From: Chitinophagaceae bacterium
GTDB taxonomy: Bacteria; Bacteroidota; Bacteroidia; Chitinophagales; Chitinophagaceae
Assembly: GCA_019752045.1 (NCBI GenBank)
Contig: JAIEMP010000001.1
Span: 62,001-126,000, forward strand
Direction: 5' to 3'
DNA: 64,000 nucleotides
This document shows, in pieces, positions 33,935-42,476 of the stretch; position 1 is the stretch's first letter; each line of letters begins with the position of its first letter. Under the pieces are notes generated by a model, which searched no databases, had not been told where the DNA came from, and saw only the letters and a program-made list of their open reading frames with translations. A program made the position numbers and the translations under genes.

Positions 33935-35875
33935 ATGAGAACTCTTATTCTTCTTTTACTTATTATTCATCACTCATTATTCATCTTCTCACAACAAACA
34001 CAGAAACCTCCTTTGCACGGTAAACAATGGATGGCCATTACCGGCAAACCATTGGCTGCAACAGCAGGCTCCATGATTTTTCAAAAAGGTGGCAATGCCG
34101 TTGATGCAGCATGCGCTATGTTAGGCGCCACCTGCACCATGTGGGATGTGTTAAGTTGGGGCGGCGAAACACAGGCGCTCATCTACAATCCAAAAACCGG
34201 AAAAGTAATTGGCATCAATGCATTGGGAGTGGCACCAACAGGAGCTACGGCAGAATATTATAAAAGCAAAGGATATAATTTTCCGCCGCAGTACGGACCA
34301 CTATCAGCTATCACTCCCGGTACAGTTGGCGGCTTGTGTTTAATGCTGGCAAACTATGGCACTATGAGTTTGAAAGAAGTGCTTGCACCGTCCATGCAAT
34401 TGGCAGCCGGTTACCCGATAGATGCACAAACAGCCAATAGCATGGAGCGTGGTAAACAAATGATTAAAGAATGGCCTTACAGTAAAAAAGTTTTTCTTCC
34501 ACACCTTGGCGAAAAAAGAGAAGCCCCTGAAGCAGGTGAAATTTTTGTACAAAAAGATTTATTGGAAACGCTTACCAAAATGGTGGAAGCCGAACAGCAG
34601 GCATTGAAAAAAGGAAAGAGTCGTAAAGAAGCCATCATGGCGGCGTATGATCGTTTTTACAAAGGAGATATTGCTCAAGAATTTGTGCGTGGTTGCCAGG
34701 AACAAGGCGGCTTAATTACCATGAATGATCTTGCCAACTGGAAACCCATTGAAGAAGAACCCATGCATGTAAATTATAAAGGCATTGAAGTATATAAATT
34801 GCAACAATGGACACAAGGGCCAATGCTATTACAAAGCCTCAACATTCTTGAAAATTTTGATTTGAAGAACATGGGGTATAACAGCACAAGATATATTCAC
34901 ACATTGTATCAAACAATGAATATGACGTTTGCTGATCGTGATTTTTATTACGGCGATCCTGCGTTTCCGCCATCAGAACCAATGCAGGGATTATTGAGCA
35001 AAGCCTATGCAAAGCAACGTGCACGACAAATTTCAATGGAACGCAACATGCCAAATATCGGACCCGGTGATCCTTATCCGTTTGAAGCCCGTCTGCCGAA
35101 CGGGCAGGGAAAAACAAATCCGTTTGTAGATGTGTTGAAAAAAAGAGGTTACAGTTTAGATACCACATCAAATCAAAACAGAAATTTTGCACCGGCGCAT
35201 GATATCAGAAATGAAGCTGTTGCAGAAGTCTCCCCCTTTGGGGGAGATTTAGAGGGGGCCTATATGGAACGCCTCTGGGCCGGCACAACATCAGTTGAAG
35301 CGGCTGATGCCGAAGGCTGGGTGGTTTCTATTACGCCTTCCGGCGGATGGTTGCCCGCAACCATTGCAGGCAATACAGGTGTAGGTATGAGTCAGCGGGG
35401 ACAAAGTTTTGTATTAGATGCTTCGTTAAATCCGTTCAATGTAATTGAACCGGGCAAACGTCCAAGAGTAACGTTGACGCCAACCATGGCATTGAAAGAT
35501 GGCAAACCATTCTTATCATTTGCTGTGCAAGGTGGCGATACGCAGGAGCAAAACCTGTTGCAGTTTTTTTTAAATATTGTTGAGTTTGGGATGACGGTAC
35601 AGGAAGCATGCGAAGCTGCCAATATTAATACCAATCAATTATGGTTATCGCTGGGTGGTATTAAAACAGAAGACCGTCAACCAAGGGCAGGAAGTTTGTT
35701 ACTGCATGAAAACACACCTGAATGGGTGCGGAAAGAATTACGACAGATGGGTTATACACTTTCGTTTGATGACCGGACAAGCGGCCCCATCAATGCTATC
35801 TGGTTCGATTGGAAACATAAAAGTTTTTGGGGCGGCAGCAGTAATCATGGTGAAGATTATGGTATTGGTTGGTAA
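33935..35875 (+). CDS. Gamma-glutamyltransferase-family (Ntn-hydrolase) protein
   Basis: 646 residues. Signal peptide (LFIFSQ, about 1-22), then the large-subunit part with AMITG-like core: MIFQKGGNAVDAACAMLGATCTM, GINALGVAPTGAT, PLSAITPGTVGG, and the small-subunit start LWAGTTSVEAADAEGWVVSITPSGG, where Thr451 is the expected autoprocessing nucleophile, followed by NTGVGMSQRGQSFVLD and RPRVTLTPTMALKDGKP. It acts on gamma-glutamyl or similar amide bonds in the periplasm. Two palindromic repeats are embedded in frame upstream of the nucleophile (see findings). Substrate is uncertain. Confidence 0.85.
   Translation: MRTLILLLLIIHHSLFIFSQQTQKPPLHGKQWMAITGKPLAATAGSMIFQKGGNAVDAACAMLGATCTMWDVLSWGGETQALIYNPKTGKVIGINALGVAPTGATAEYYKSKGYNFPPQYGPLSAITPGTVGGLCLMLANYGTMSLKEVLAPSMQLAAGYPIDAQTANSMERGKQMIKEWPYSKKVFLPHLGEKREAPEAGEIFVQKDLLETLTKMVEAEQQALKKGKSRKEAIMAAYDRFYKGDIAQEFVRGCQEQGGLITMNDLANWKPIEEEPMHVNYKGIEVYKLQQWTQGPMLLQSLNILENFDLKNMGYNSTRYIHTLYQTMNMTFADRDFYYGDPAFPPSEPMQGLLSKAYAKQRARQISMERNMPNIGPGDPYPFEARLPNGQGKTNPFVDVLKKRGYSLDTTSNQNRNFAPAHDIRNEAVAEVSPFGGDLEGAYMERLWAGTTSVEAADAEGWVVSITPSGGWLPATIAGNTGVGMSQRGQSFVLDASLNPFNVIEPGKRPRVTLTPTMALKDGKPFLSFAVQGGDTQEQNLLQFFLNIVEFGMTVQEACEAANINTNQLWLSLGGIKTEDRQPRAGSLLLHENTPEWVRKELRQMGYTLSFDDRTSGPINAIWFDWKHKSFWGGSSNHGEDYGIGW
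35087..35105. repeat. In-frame palindrome within the glutamyltransferase gene
   Basis: GCCCGT (35087-35092) and ACGGGC (35100-35105) with a seven-base loop, followed by AGGG. Encodes ARLPNGQG near residue 385-392. Resembles dispersed GC-rich Bacteroidota repeats. Confidence 0.5.
35229..35260. repeat. In-frame CTCCCCC/GGGGGAG repeat within the glutamyltransferase gene
   Basis: Stem TCTCCCCC (35229-35236) and GGGGGAGA (35240-35247), then TTTAGAGGGGGCC, a form identical in style to intergenic repeats. Encodes SPFGGDLEGA about nine residues before the nucleophile Thr451. Confidence 0.65.
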
Positions 35876-36000
35876 AAAAAAACTTGCCACGAAATACTAG
35901 ACTTGATGTGGAAGCTACCGCTGCATAGAATTGTCTTGAAGTACCATCCGCTTTTTTTGCGTTAACTGAAAATACATGGTTACGAGCGATGCTAAAAAAA

Positions 36001-36030
36001 CTTCCCTTTTACCATTGGGTAAAAGGGAAG
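36001..36030 (-). terminator. Intrinsic terminator for the sorting-domain gene
   Basis: Perfect 13-bp stem (CTTCCCTTTTACC with GGTAAAAGGGAAG, four-base loop). On the minus strand it runs into seven T, so it ends transcripts of the 36065-37372 gene. It does not look like a terminator for the plus strand. Confidence 0.9.
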
Positions 36031-36064
36031 CGTTGAAGAGATTATCCGTTATATAAATGAGGTT

Positions 36065-37372
36065 TTATTTTTTATTAAACTGTGAATAAAATCGTTTTCC
36101 ACTTTGCGGATGATACATTTCTACAAAGTATACTCCCGTTTTTAAACTGCTTGTATTAATATTCGGTTTTAAAGAAGATGCATTGGCTGTTAACACCATT
36201 CTGCCATCAGTACTGTATACCCTGCACATGAAATTACCGTTCATTAATGGTGATTGAAACCAAACAATTTCTGCAGCAGGGTTTGGAAACATTTTCACCA
36301 TCTGCTGCTGAGCACTGGATGGTCTGATCATTTTAATATCGCTGTAAGAAACTACACGGTCTGCACCAACCAGTTTTACACGGTAATACAATTTCAAATC
36401 CCTTGATGTAATCTTATCTTTAAACTGGTAGTCTGTTGTTGTACTTTTATTATCGCCCATGATTAATCCAATGGTTCTGAAATTTCCATTTTCATCCTTA
36501 CGTTCAATTTCATAATGATCTGCCAACTCATTGTTTTCTACACTCCAGTTGAGTACCACATGATCATTCCGTTCAGAAATATCCAGTTTTGAAACCTTTC
36601 CGGAGAGCACCCCATTTATAGGATTAATAAAATTCACATTGCTTCCGTTTACAACAACCGGATTGGGATTGCCTGATGCAGAACATCCTGCATTGGCAAA
36701 GTCAAAAGGCTGATAGGGATTTGTTGTATTTCCCTGACGGATGATTACAATGGCAATTTCTTTAAACGGATCTGTTAAGTTGCCTGTATGTCCTCCATTA
36801 TCTTTTGTAAGAAACTGTGCAATAAATTCAGGATCGCCCCATCCGTATTCGCCGGGCTCGTTGAGATGATAGTATGCAGGATTATCATTTACAAGTGTAA
36901 AATAAATATCAATGAGTACTTTCATCTGGCTTGCACCAATCACATTTGCATTGAAGCAGTTATCGGTAGAACGGTTAATGTAAATCCTGTTCATCACCTT
37001 CATGCTGTTATTACTGGCAACTGTAGCATTTCTTGTGGCAGGCGATTCCCAGGAAAATCCATTGGGAGCATTTGAATCCGGACCCATAAAACCGAGATAA
37101 CTTGCATCATTCAATCCCTGGTTAGTGCTGTTATACATATAACTTGTAAATCCAGCATAATTTACTGCCAATGGATTGTATTGAATGCCAAAACGCATAC
37201 CTGCTAATTGAATAGGCGCAGGAGATCCGGTAGGATTACGAAGAGCCAGGCGTACTGTAATACGTTTAGTTGTGTTGTCGTACAAACAATTTCCTTTTAT
37301 CTCAGCTCCCTGAGAAAAAGAAAAATAATGCATTAGCAACAAGACCAGAAACAAGAGTAACTTTTTATTCAT
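36065..37372 (-). CDS. Secreted protein with type IX secretion C-terminal sorting domain
   Basis: 435 residues. Signal peptide MNKKLLLFLVLLLMHYFSFSQ. The first part is beta-rich (KRITVRLALRNPTGS, IYINRSTDNCFN) with no catalytic motif. The middle has a fibronectin-like segment (HVVLNWSVENNELADHYEIERKDENGNF). The last 75 residues, starting MVKMFPNPAAEIVWF, with GRMVLTANASSLKPNINTSSLKTGVYFVEM and final KRFYSQFNKK, form a type A sorting domain. Export by the type IX machinery that includes SprA is expected. Own terminator at 36001. Confidence 0.9.
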   Translation of the reverse strand: MNKKLLLFLVLLLMHYFSFSQGAEIKGNCLYDNTTKRITVRLALRNPTGSPAPIQLAGMRFGIQYNPLAVNYAGFTSYMYNSTNQGLNDASYLGFMGPDSNAPNGFSWESPATRNATVASNNSMKVMNRIYINRSTDNCFNANVIGASQMKVLIDIYFTLVNDNPAYYHLNEPGEYGWGDPEFIAQFLTKDNGGHTGNLTDPFKEIAIVIIRQGNTTNPYQPFDFANAGCSASGNPNPVVVNGSNVNFINPINGVLSGKVSKLDISERNDHVVLNWSVENNELADHYEIERKDENGNFRTIGLIMGDNKSTTTDYQFKDKITSRDLKLYYRVKLVGADRVVSYSDIKMIRPSSAQQQMVKMFPNPAAEIVWFQSPLMNGNFMCRVYSTDGRMVLTANASSLKPNINTSSLKTGVYFVEMYHPQSGKRFYSQFNKK

Positions 37373-37550
37373 GTAGTTACATTTAAATTGTTAACTGGTT
37401 TCCTAGGTGTGGAAGTAAAAGAAAGGTTTTTCGGGGGAAGGTTGTATTGCAAAGCTATACAATAGTAAACTTGAATACAATACTTATTAAAAATAAATTC
37501 TGTTTTTTGCAGATATCTTTTCGTAGATCTACGTCCCCACGAACTCGGGT

Positions 37551-37934
37551 CTATTTTACATCAAACCAAACCTTTTTGGCATCATCTGCCGGTCCATTAT
37601 AATTGATCGTCAGCTCTTCACCTGCCTCTACCGCCATCATGGTCTTAATAAACATCATCTGTTCGTCAAACTCCATAAAATATTCGGCGTTGCTTTGGTA
37701 AGAATGGTTATACAGCGGTATCCATCCAAGTGCCATAGCGCATTCATTTTTTTGCTCGCCCCATTCAAAAATATAATCGTGCAGCAGTGTTTGATCAAGC
37801 AATAAACGTTCGGCAGCACTCATCACTATCACCGGAGCTATTTCAATAACCGTATCCGCTTCTATCCGTTCATTTGTAAACACGCCTCTGCCCTTTCCGT
37901 CAATTGTATTTATATATAAACTCTGCAACCTCAT
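37551..37934 (-). CDS. SET-domain protein (putative lysine methyltransferase)
   Basis: 127 residues, a minimal SET domain. Motifs in order: GRGVFTNERIEADTVIE (SAM-side start), an acidic/hydrophobic stretch DQTLLHDYIFEWG, YNHSYQSNAEYFME (the NHS core, with Asn and His that fold into the pseudoknot), and GEELTINYN, with the C-terminal Tyr. The post-SET Cys cluster is absent, as in many bacterial SET proteins. It probably methylates a protein substrate. Its neighbours give no clue to the target. Small bacterial SET proteins are known in Bacteroidota and chlamydiae. Confidence 0.85.
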   Translation of the reverse strand: MRLQSLYINTIDGKGRGVFTNERIEADTVIEIAPVIVMSAAERLLLDQTLLHDYIFEWGEQKNECAMALGWIPLYNHSYQSNAEYFMEFDEQMMFIKTMMAVEAGEELTINYNGPADDAKKVWFDVK

Positions 37935-38112
37935 ACCTTACGTTTATGTTATTGAATATTCAATTTGGATCAAAGAAACTAACTTTAACCAAAATGCAGA
38001 AATCGTTTAATGTATTAATTATCCTGTTGCTTTTTGGTAATAAAAAGCAGCCTCATGGATTTGCTGCTCAGAGAAAACAGTAGTTTGAAAAACAATTAAA
38101 CCTCGAGGTATT

Positions 38113-39504
38113 ATGACTATGGAACTGGAATTGGAACAGTCCTTAAAAGAACAGTTTGAAGCGTTGATGCTTCGGGATGATAAACTTGACATTCAGGAAT
38201 TTCTCAACAATCAAAACATCAGTGATGTAGCCGAACTGGTGTATGAATTTCCTGATTATGAAAGTCAGATGCTGGCAAACATGAGTGTGCACAGAGCGGT
38301 GAGTGTGTTTAAAATTCTCGATCTGCCCACACAAAAACAGATCATTAAAGAACTGCCGCCGTTTAAAACAGCAGAACTGCTGAATGAACTGCCGGCCGAT
38401 GACCGCACTTCGTTTCTGGAAGAATTACCAAGCAGTGTGGTGCGTGAACTCATTAAACTGCTGAACCCTGAAGAACGAAAAATTACATTATCCTTATTAG
38501 GCTATCCCGAAAACAGTATTGGCCGTTTAATGACGCCAGACTATGTGTACATTTATCTGCACAATACCGTTGCTGAAGTATTTGATACCATTCGTAAATA
38601 CGGGAAAGACAGCGAAACCATCAACGTATTGTATGTAATTAATGAAAAAGGAGAATTAATTGATGATATCCGCATCCGGGATATTATTCTTGCAGCTCCC
38701 GATAAACGGGTGGAAGAATTGAGCGACGGACGTTTTATTGCATTGAATGTATACGACGATCAGGAAACTGCCAACGAAGCATTTAAAATGAACAACCGTG
38801 TAGCACTGCCCGTTGTGAGTAACACCAATAAATTACTGGGTATTGTAACCATTGATGACGTGTTGTGGGTAGCCAATGAAGAGTTTAGTGAAGACATGCA
38901 GAAAATGGGTGGTACCGAAGCGTTGGATGAACCTTATATAGAAACACCCATCATACAGTTGTTTAAGAAACGTGTCATCTGGCTCATCATTCTTTTTTTT
39001 GGTGAACTACTCACCATTTCTGCCATGCAGAGTTACCAGAATGAAATTGCAAAAGTGGTGATACTGGCAACATTCATTCCTCTTATCATTTCCAGCGGAG
39101 GCAACAGCGGTTCGCAGGCATCTACCCTTATTATTCAGGCTATGGCTTTGGGAGAAATAACCATTGCAGACTGGTGGCGTATTCTTAAACGTGAAATCAT
39201 TTCCGGTTTGTTACTGGGTTCATCACTTTGCATTCTTGCATTCAGCGTCATTTTTGTATGGAGTTCTTTCACCACAACTTTTGGTGATCATGCTATGCTT
39301 ATAGGGTTAACTGTTGGTTGCTCGCTGATTGGTATTGTGCTGTGGGGAACATTGATGGGATCAATGCTGCCATTAGTATTGAAGAAATTTGGAGCCGATC
39401 CTGCTGCCTCATCTACCCCTTTTGTAGCTACACTGGTAGATGTAACCGGGCTGCTCATTTATTTTTCAACAGCATTTCTGTTTCTGAATGGCATCTTATT
39501 ATAA
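38113..39504 (+). CDS. mgtE: Mg2+ transporter MgtE
   Basis: 463 residues, normal length. N-terminal MgtE_N domain of helical repeats (about 20-135, LPADDRTSFLEELPSS, LLNPEERKITLSLLGYPENSIGRLMTPDYV); CBS pair (about 135-260, with VPV-type RVALPVVSNTNKLLGIVTIDDVLWVA); five membrane helices from about 285, with FFGELLTISAMQSY, FIPLIISSGGNSGSQASTLIIQAMALGEI (pore Asp/Asn region), FVATLVDVTGLLIYFSTAFLFL. The CBS and N domains gate the channel with cytosolic Mg2+. The start may be the second ATG (38119). No Mg riboswitch is recognisable upstream. Confidence 0.95.
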   Translation: MTMELELEQSLKEQFEALMLRDDKLDIQEFLNNQNISDVAELVYEFPDYESQMLANMSVHRAVSVFKILDLPTQKQIIKELPPFKTAELLNELPADDRTSFLEELPSSVVRELIKLLNPEERKITLSLLGYPENSIGRLMTPDYVYIYLHNTVAEVFDTIRKYGKDSETINVLYVINEKGELIDDIRIRDIILAAPDKRVEELSDGRFIALNVYDDQETANEAFKMNNRVALPVVSNTNKLLGIVTIDDVLWVANEEFSEDMQKMGGTEALDEPYIETPIIQLFKKRVIWLIILFFGELLTISAMQSYQNEIAKVVILATFIPLIISSGGNSGSQASTLIIQAMALGEITIADWWRILKREIISGLLLGSSLCILAFSVIFVWSSFTTTFGDHAMLIGLTVGCSLIGIVLWGTLMGSMLPLVLKKFGADPAASSTPFVATLVDVTGLLIYFSTAFLFLNGILL

Positions 39505-39596
39505 GATGTTGTAACAAGTAAACAGAATGTGCAACTGATAGAATAACCCTTTTTCCCTCATTCAATCAAAAGATGACATACCACCCCGCTTTTTCT

Positions 39597-39604
39597 TATT
39601 TTTG
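39597..39604 (+). promoter_or_regulatory. -7 box TATTTTTG at the gatC start
   Basis: Exact TAnnTTTG, ending one or four bases before the two possible gatC ATGs (39606, 39609). Transcription would start at or inside the first codons, so gatC would be leaderless. Confidence 0.5.
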
Positions 39605-39605
39605 A

Positions 39606-39899
39606 ATGATGGAAGTAAACGCTGCATTAATTGATAAACTGAGCCATCTTGCCAGGTTGGAGATAAAGCCGCAAGAAAAGGATCAACTGCAAAAAGACAT
39701 GCAACAAATGATTGGCTTTATTGAAAAACTGCAGGAACTGGATACAACAGGTATTGAACCGTTGATGCACCTTACAGAAGAGATCAATGTGTTGCGTGCA
39801 GATGAAGTAAAGAATTCTGTTTCCAGAGAAGTTGCGTTACAAAATGCGGCGTTAAAAAATGAAGCTTTTTTTATGGTTCCAAAAGTGATCAAAAAATAA
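39606..39899 (+). CDS. gatC: Asp-tRNA(Asn)/Glu-tRNA(Gln) amidotransferase subunit C
   Basis: 97 residues, the normal size. Belongs to the GatCAB complex that turns misacylated Glu-tRNA(Gln) and Asp-tRNA(Asn) into Gln- and Asn-tRNA. Motif ALIDKLSHLARLEIKPQEKDQLQKDMQQMIGFIEKLQELDTTGIEPLMH is diagnostic, as is the C-terminal NEAFFMVPKVIK. A one-codon uncertainty exists at the start (MM). GatA and GatB are not adjacent. It precedes an ABC ATPase by 18 bases and could be co-transcribed. Confidence 0.95.
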   Translation: MMEVNAALIDKLSHLARLEIKPQEKDQLQKDMQQMIGFIEKLQELDTTGIEPLMHLTEEINVLRADEVKNSVSREVALQNAALKNEAFFMVPKVIKK

Positions 39900-39917
39900 T
39901 TTTACATTACACTCCTT

Positions 39918-40622
39918 ATGTCATCAGTTATTCATCTTGAAACACTCCGCAAAAGTTATTACCTCGGCAAACAGGAACTGCCTGTTTTAAAAGGGATTGA
40001 TCTGGATATTCAAAAAAACGAATTTGTTGCTTTGATGGGTCCATCGGGTTCAGGCAAAAGTACATTGATGAATATTCTGGGTTGCCTGGATACACTTACC
40101 AGCGGAAAATATATCCTCAACGGAAAAGATGTGAGTAAGATGGCAGATAATGATCTTGCAGAAATCCGCAATCAGGAAATCGGGTTCGTGTTTCAGCAGT
40201 TTAACCTGCTGCCCCGTTTATCGGCATTAGAGAATGTTGCATTACCATTGATCTATGCAGGTGTTCCCAAAAAAGAACGCAATGAACGTGCACTGGAAAT
40301 GCTGGCCAAAGTAAATCTGGCCGACCGCTCACACCACAAATCAAACGAATTAAGCGGCGGACAAATACAGCGTGTAGCCATTGCACGTGCATTGGTGAAT
40401 AATCCGGCCATTATTTTAGCCGATGAACCTACAGGTAACCTCGACAGTAAAACTTCTGTGGAGATCATGAATCTGATTACAGAAATTCACAGGTTGGGTA
40501 ATACAGTTGTATTGGTTACACATGAAGAAGATATTGCTCATTATGCAAAACGGGTTGTTCGTTTAAGAGACGGTGTTATTGAAAGCGACACCAAAAAAAC
40601 GGAACCGGTTTCTGCGTTGTAA
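39918..40622 (+). CDS. ABC transporter ATP-binding protein, MacB/LolD/FtsE type
   Basis: 234 residues. Walker [11 protein letters not shown]-loop [17 protein letters not shown], signature [16 protein letters not shown], Walker [15 protein letters not shown], and H-loop [22 protein letters not shown]. The [14 protein letters not shown] segment fits lipoprotein-export or macrolide-export ATPases (LolD/MacB). No permease gene lies on either side; the partner must be elsewhere. It runs from 18 bases after gatC and is followed by a strong terminator. Confidence 0.9.
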   Translation: MSSVIHLETLRKSYYLGKQELPVLKGIDLDIQKNEFVALMGPSGSGKSTLMNILGCLDTLTSGKYILNGKDVSKMADNDLAEIRNQEIGFVFQQFNLLPRLSALENVALPLIYAGVPKKERNERALEMLAKVNLADRSHHKSNELSGGQIQRVAIARALVNNPAIILADEPTGNLDSKTSVEIMNLITEIHRLGNTVVLVTHEEDIAHYAKRVVRLRDGVIESDTKKTEPVSAL

Positions 40623-40643
40623 ACAGAAAGCCAAAAAATTTGT

Positions 40644-40668
40644 GGAGAGTTTGCACTCTCCTTTTTTT
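40644..40668 (+). terminator. Intrinsic terminator
   Basis: GGAGAGT (40644-40650) and ACTCTCC (40655-40661), four-base loop, followed by seven T. Confidence 0.9.
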
Positions 40669-40721
40669 ATTTCAAACTATTTCGCAGGTACTTTTGTTAG
40701 TGAGTACTCAATCATAATACT

Positions 40722-41282
40722 ATGGCATTTAAAATATATACAAAGACAGGCGATCTGGGTAAAACAAGTTTAATTGGCGGCACAAAAGTGCCCAAAAGCC
40801 ATATCCGTATTGAAACCTACGGCACTGTTGATGAACTTAACTCCTACGTTGGTCTTGTGAGTGATCATGTGGCTGATGTGCACACTAAAGCAATATTAAA
40901 AGAAATACAGGACCGATTGTTTACCGTTGGTTCTTCGCTTGCCTGTGATCCGGAGAAAGAACCAAAGATGAAAATTCCCGATTTAAAAGAAAGTGATATT
41001 GCATTGCTGGAAAAAGAGATTGATAAAATGAGCGATGCAATTCCTGCCATGAAATATTTTATCCTGCCCGGCGGGCATGTTTCAGTAAGTACCATTCATG
41101 TGGCCCGTTGTGTATGCCGTCGTTGCGAACGCTTATGTGTACACATGCAGCAGGAAGATATGTTTGTAGATCCGTTGGTGATCAAATACATTAATCGTCT
41201 CAGCGATTTTTTATTTGTACTTGCTCGTTATACCGGTCATCAACTGGGTGTAGAAGAAATTCCATGGAAGCCAAGAGTGTAA
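40722..41282 (+). CDS. Cob(I)yrinic acid a,c-diamide adenosyltransferase, PduO type
   Basis: 186 residues. Transfers the adenosyl group of ATP to cob(I)alamin to make adenosylcobalamin. ATP-binding signature at the start, KTGDLGKTSLIGGTKVPKSHIRIETYGTVDELNSYVG; PGG and VSTIHVARCVCRRCERLCVHM, the Arg-rich catalytic helix; and NRLSDFLFVLARY, all characteristic of the PduO/ATR group. No B12 synthesis or B12-dependent gene is adjacent; a mutase elsewhere is implied. It ends 112 bases before a convergent ABC ATPase. Confidence 0.95.
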   Translation: MAFKIYTKTGDLGKTSLIGGTKVPKSHIRIETYGTVDELNSYVGLVSDHVADVHTKAILKEIQDRLFTVGSSLACDPEKEPKMKIPDLKESDIALLEKEIDKMSDAIPAMKYFILPGGHVSVSTIHVARCVCRRCERLCVHMQQEDMFVDPLVIKYINRLSDFLFVLARYTGHQLGVEEIPWKPRV

Positions 41283-41286
41283 AGCA

Positions 41287-41394
41287 AGTACGAAGAACAA
41301 AGTTGGAAGTACGAAATAATTCAAGCAAACAAATATCTATTTGACAAGGCAGCAATGATGAGTTTTTCGTACCTCGTATTTCTCAATTCGTATT
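41287..41394. repeat. Imperfect inverted repeat in a convergent gap
   Basis: AGTACGAA units on the left (41287, 41309-41316) are matched by TTTCGTAC (41365-41372) and ATTCGTATT on the right. GTACGAAA pairs perfectly with TTTCGTAC. Lies between two convergent genes and may fold in both transcripts. Low-complexity natural repeat, no T-run. Confidence 0.5.
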
Positions 41395-42045
41395 TTAAAT
41401 AATCCTTCCATCTTTCATATGAATAGTTCTGTCACATTGAGCAGCGAGCTCTTCGTTGTGCGTTACAATTAAAAATGTTTGATTGAATTGTTTTCGCAGA
41501 TCAAAAAACAATTGATGCAATTCTGTTGCATGTGCGCTATCCAGGTTACCGGTTGGCTCATCAGCCATAATAATAGCAGGATTGTTGATGAGGGCTCTGG
41601 CAACAGCAACCCGTTGCTGCTCCCCACCCGAAAGTTGGGATGGTTTGTTTTCCATTCTGTTGCCCATACCTAATAACTGCAGCAACTCTTTTGCACGTTC
41701 TTCCACTTCTTTTTTCTTACGGTTGCCGAGCCATCCGGGAATGCACACATTTTCCAAAGCCGTAAACTCAGGTAATAAATGATGAAACTGGAAAACAAAA
41801 CCAATATGCCTGTTTCTGAATGCTGCCAGCTGATTTCCCTTTAACTCACTGATCTGTGAATTATTTAACCAAACCTGTCCGCCATCGGCTTCATCGAGTG
41901 TGCCAAGAATATGCAGCAGGGTACTTTTGCCGGCACCGCTGCTCCCAACCAAGCTTACAATTTCGCCCTTTTCAATCTGTAAATCCACGCCCTTCAACAC
42001 TTCCAGGCTGCCGTAACGCTTTGTGATCTGTGTACAAGTAAGCAT
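41395..42045 (-). CDS. Lipoprotein-export type ABC ATPase, LolD-like
   Basis: 216 residues. Walker [17 protein letters not shown]-loop [18 protein letters not shown], signature [16 protein letters not shown], Walker [16 protein letters not shown]-loop [21 protein letters not shown]. The start [28 protein letters not shown] is that of LolD. LolCDE moves lipoproteins from the inner to the outer membrane. The permease LolC/LolE is not in the window. Convergent with the PduO-type gene; a second similar ATPase is encoded at 39918. Confidence 0.9.
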   Translation of the reverse strand: MLTCTQITKRYGSLEVLKGVDLQIEKGEIVSLVGSSGAGKSTLLHILGTLDEADGGQVWLNNSQISELKGNQLAAFRNRHIGFVFQFHHLLPEFTALENVCIPGWLGNRKKKEVEERAKELLQLLGMGNRMENKPSQLSGGEQQRVAVARALINNPAIIMADEPTGNLDSAHATELHQLFFDLRKQFNQTFLIVTHNEELAAQCDRTIHMKDGRII

Positions 42046-42063
42046 AATTTTTTCTCCGTTTTA

Positions 42064-42071
42064 CAAACCTA
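42064..42071 (-). promoter_or_regulatory. -7 box TAGGTTTG for the LolD-like gene
   Basis: Minus-strand TAnnTTTG match ending 18 bases before the start at 42045. Confidence 0.45.
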
Positions 42072-42149
42072 AGGCTTTGCTTTTTGTTCTTGCCTTGGGG
42101 GAGTTAAAAAATATGAAAACCCGGTTATTCACAGCCTTAACAAAGCAGA

Positions 42150-42180
42150 TTTGGTTATTTCAGCAGGAAAGTTACTTTTG
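42150..42180 (+). promoter_or_regulatory. Promoter with -33 TTTG and -7 TACTTTTG
   Basis: TTTG at 42150-42153 and TACTTTTG at 42173-42180 with a 19-base spacer, agreeing with the Bacteroidota consensus for the primary sigma factor. It precedes the DUF2795 gene by 23 bases. The best-supported promoter in the window. Confidence 0.65.
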
Positions 42181-42203
42181 CGGAAAATTAAAGGGTTTAC
42201 CTT

Positions 42204-42425
42204 ATGTTCTGGACACTTGAATTAGCATCGTACCTCGAAGACGCTCCCTGGCCCGCTACCAAGGATGAACTGATTGATTACTCCATCCGCAGCGGTGCTC
42301 CTATTGAAGTAGTGGAGAACCTCCAGGAGCTGGATGACGAAGGTGAAATTTATGAAAGTATTGATGACATCTGGCCCGACTATCCAAGTCAGGAAGACTT
42401 CTTTTTTAATGAAGATGAGTATTAA
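42204..42425 (+). CDS. DUF2795 domain protein
   Basis: 73 residues: MFWTLELASYLEDAPWPATKDELIDYSIRSGAPIEVVENLQEL is the DUF2795 signature, and an acidic tail follows (DDEGEIYESIDDIWPDYPSQEDFFFNEDEY). No membrane segment. Function is not known. The ATG at 42204 follows a good promoter and the gene is ended by its own terminator, so it is monocistronic. Confidence 0.9.
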   Translation: MFWTLELASYLEDAPWPATKDELIDYSIRSGAPIEVVENLQELDDEGEIYESIDDIWPDYPSQEDFFFNEDEY

Positions 42426-42449
42426 AAAAGCTGTGAGTTAAATACATTG

Positions 42450-42476
42450 AACCCTGCCTTAAACGGCGGGGTTTTA
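42450..42476. terminator. Intrinsic terminator after the DUF2795 gene
   Basis: Nine-pair stem AACCCTGCC (42450-42458) with GGCGGGGTT (42465-42473, one T-G pair) and a TTTTATTTT tail. It lies at the end of the convergent SemiSWEET gene and may serve both. Confidence 0.8.

Noticed and set aside
35229-35260. Intrinsic terminator inside the glutamyltransferase gene
   Set aside because: The stem is strong but only three T follow, and the gene continues in frame with a conserved active-site segment right after it.
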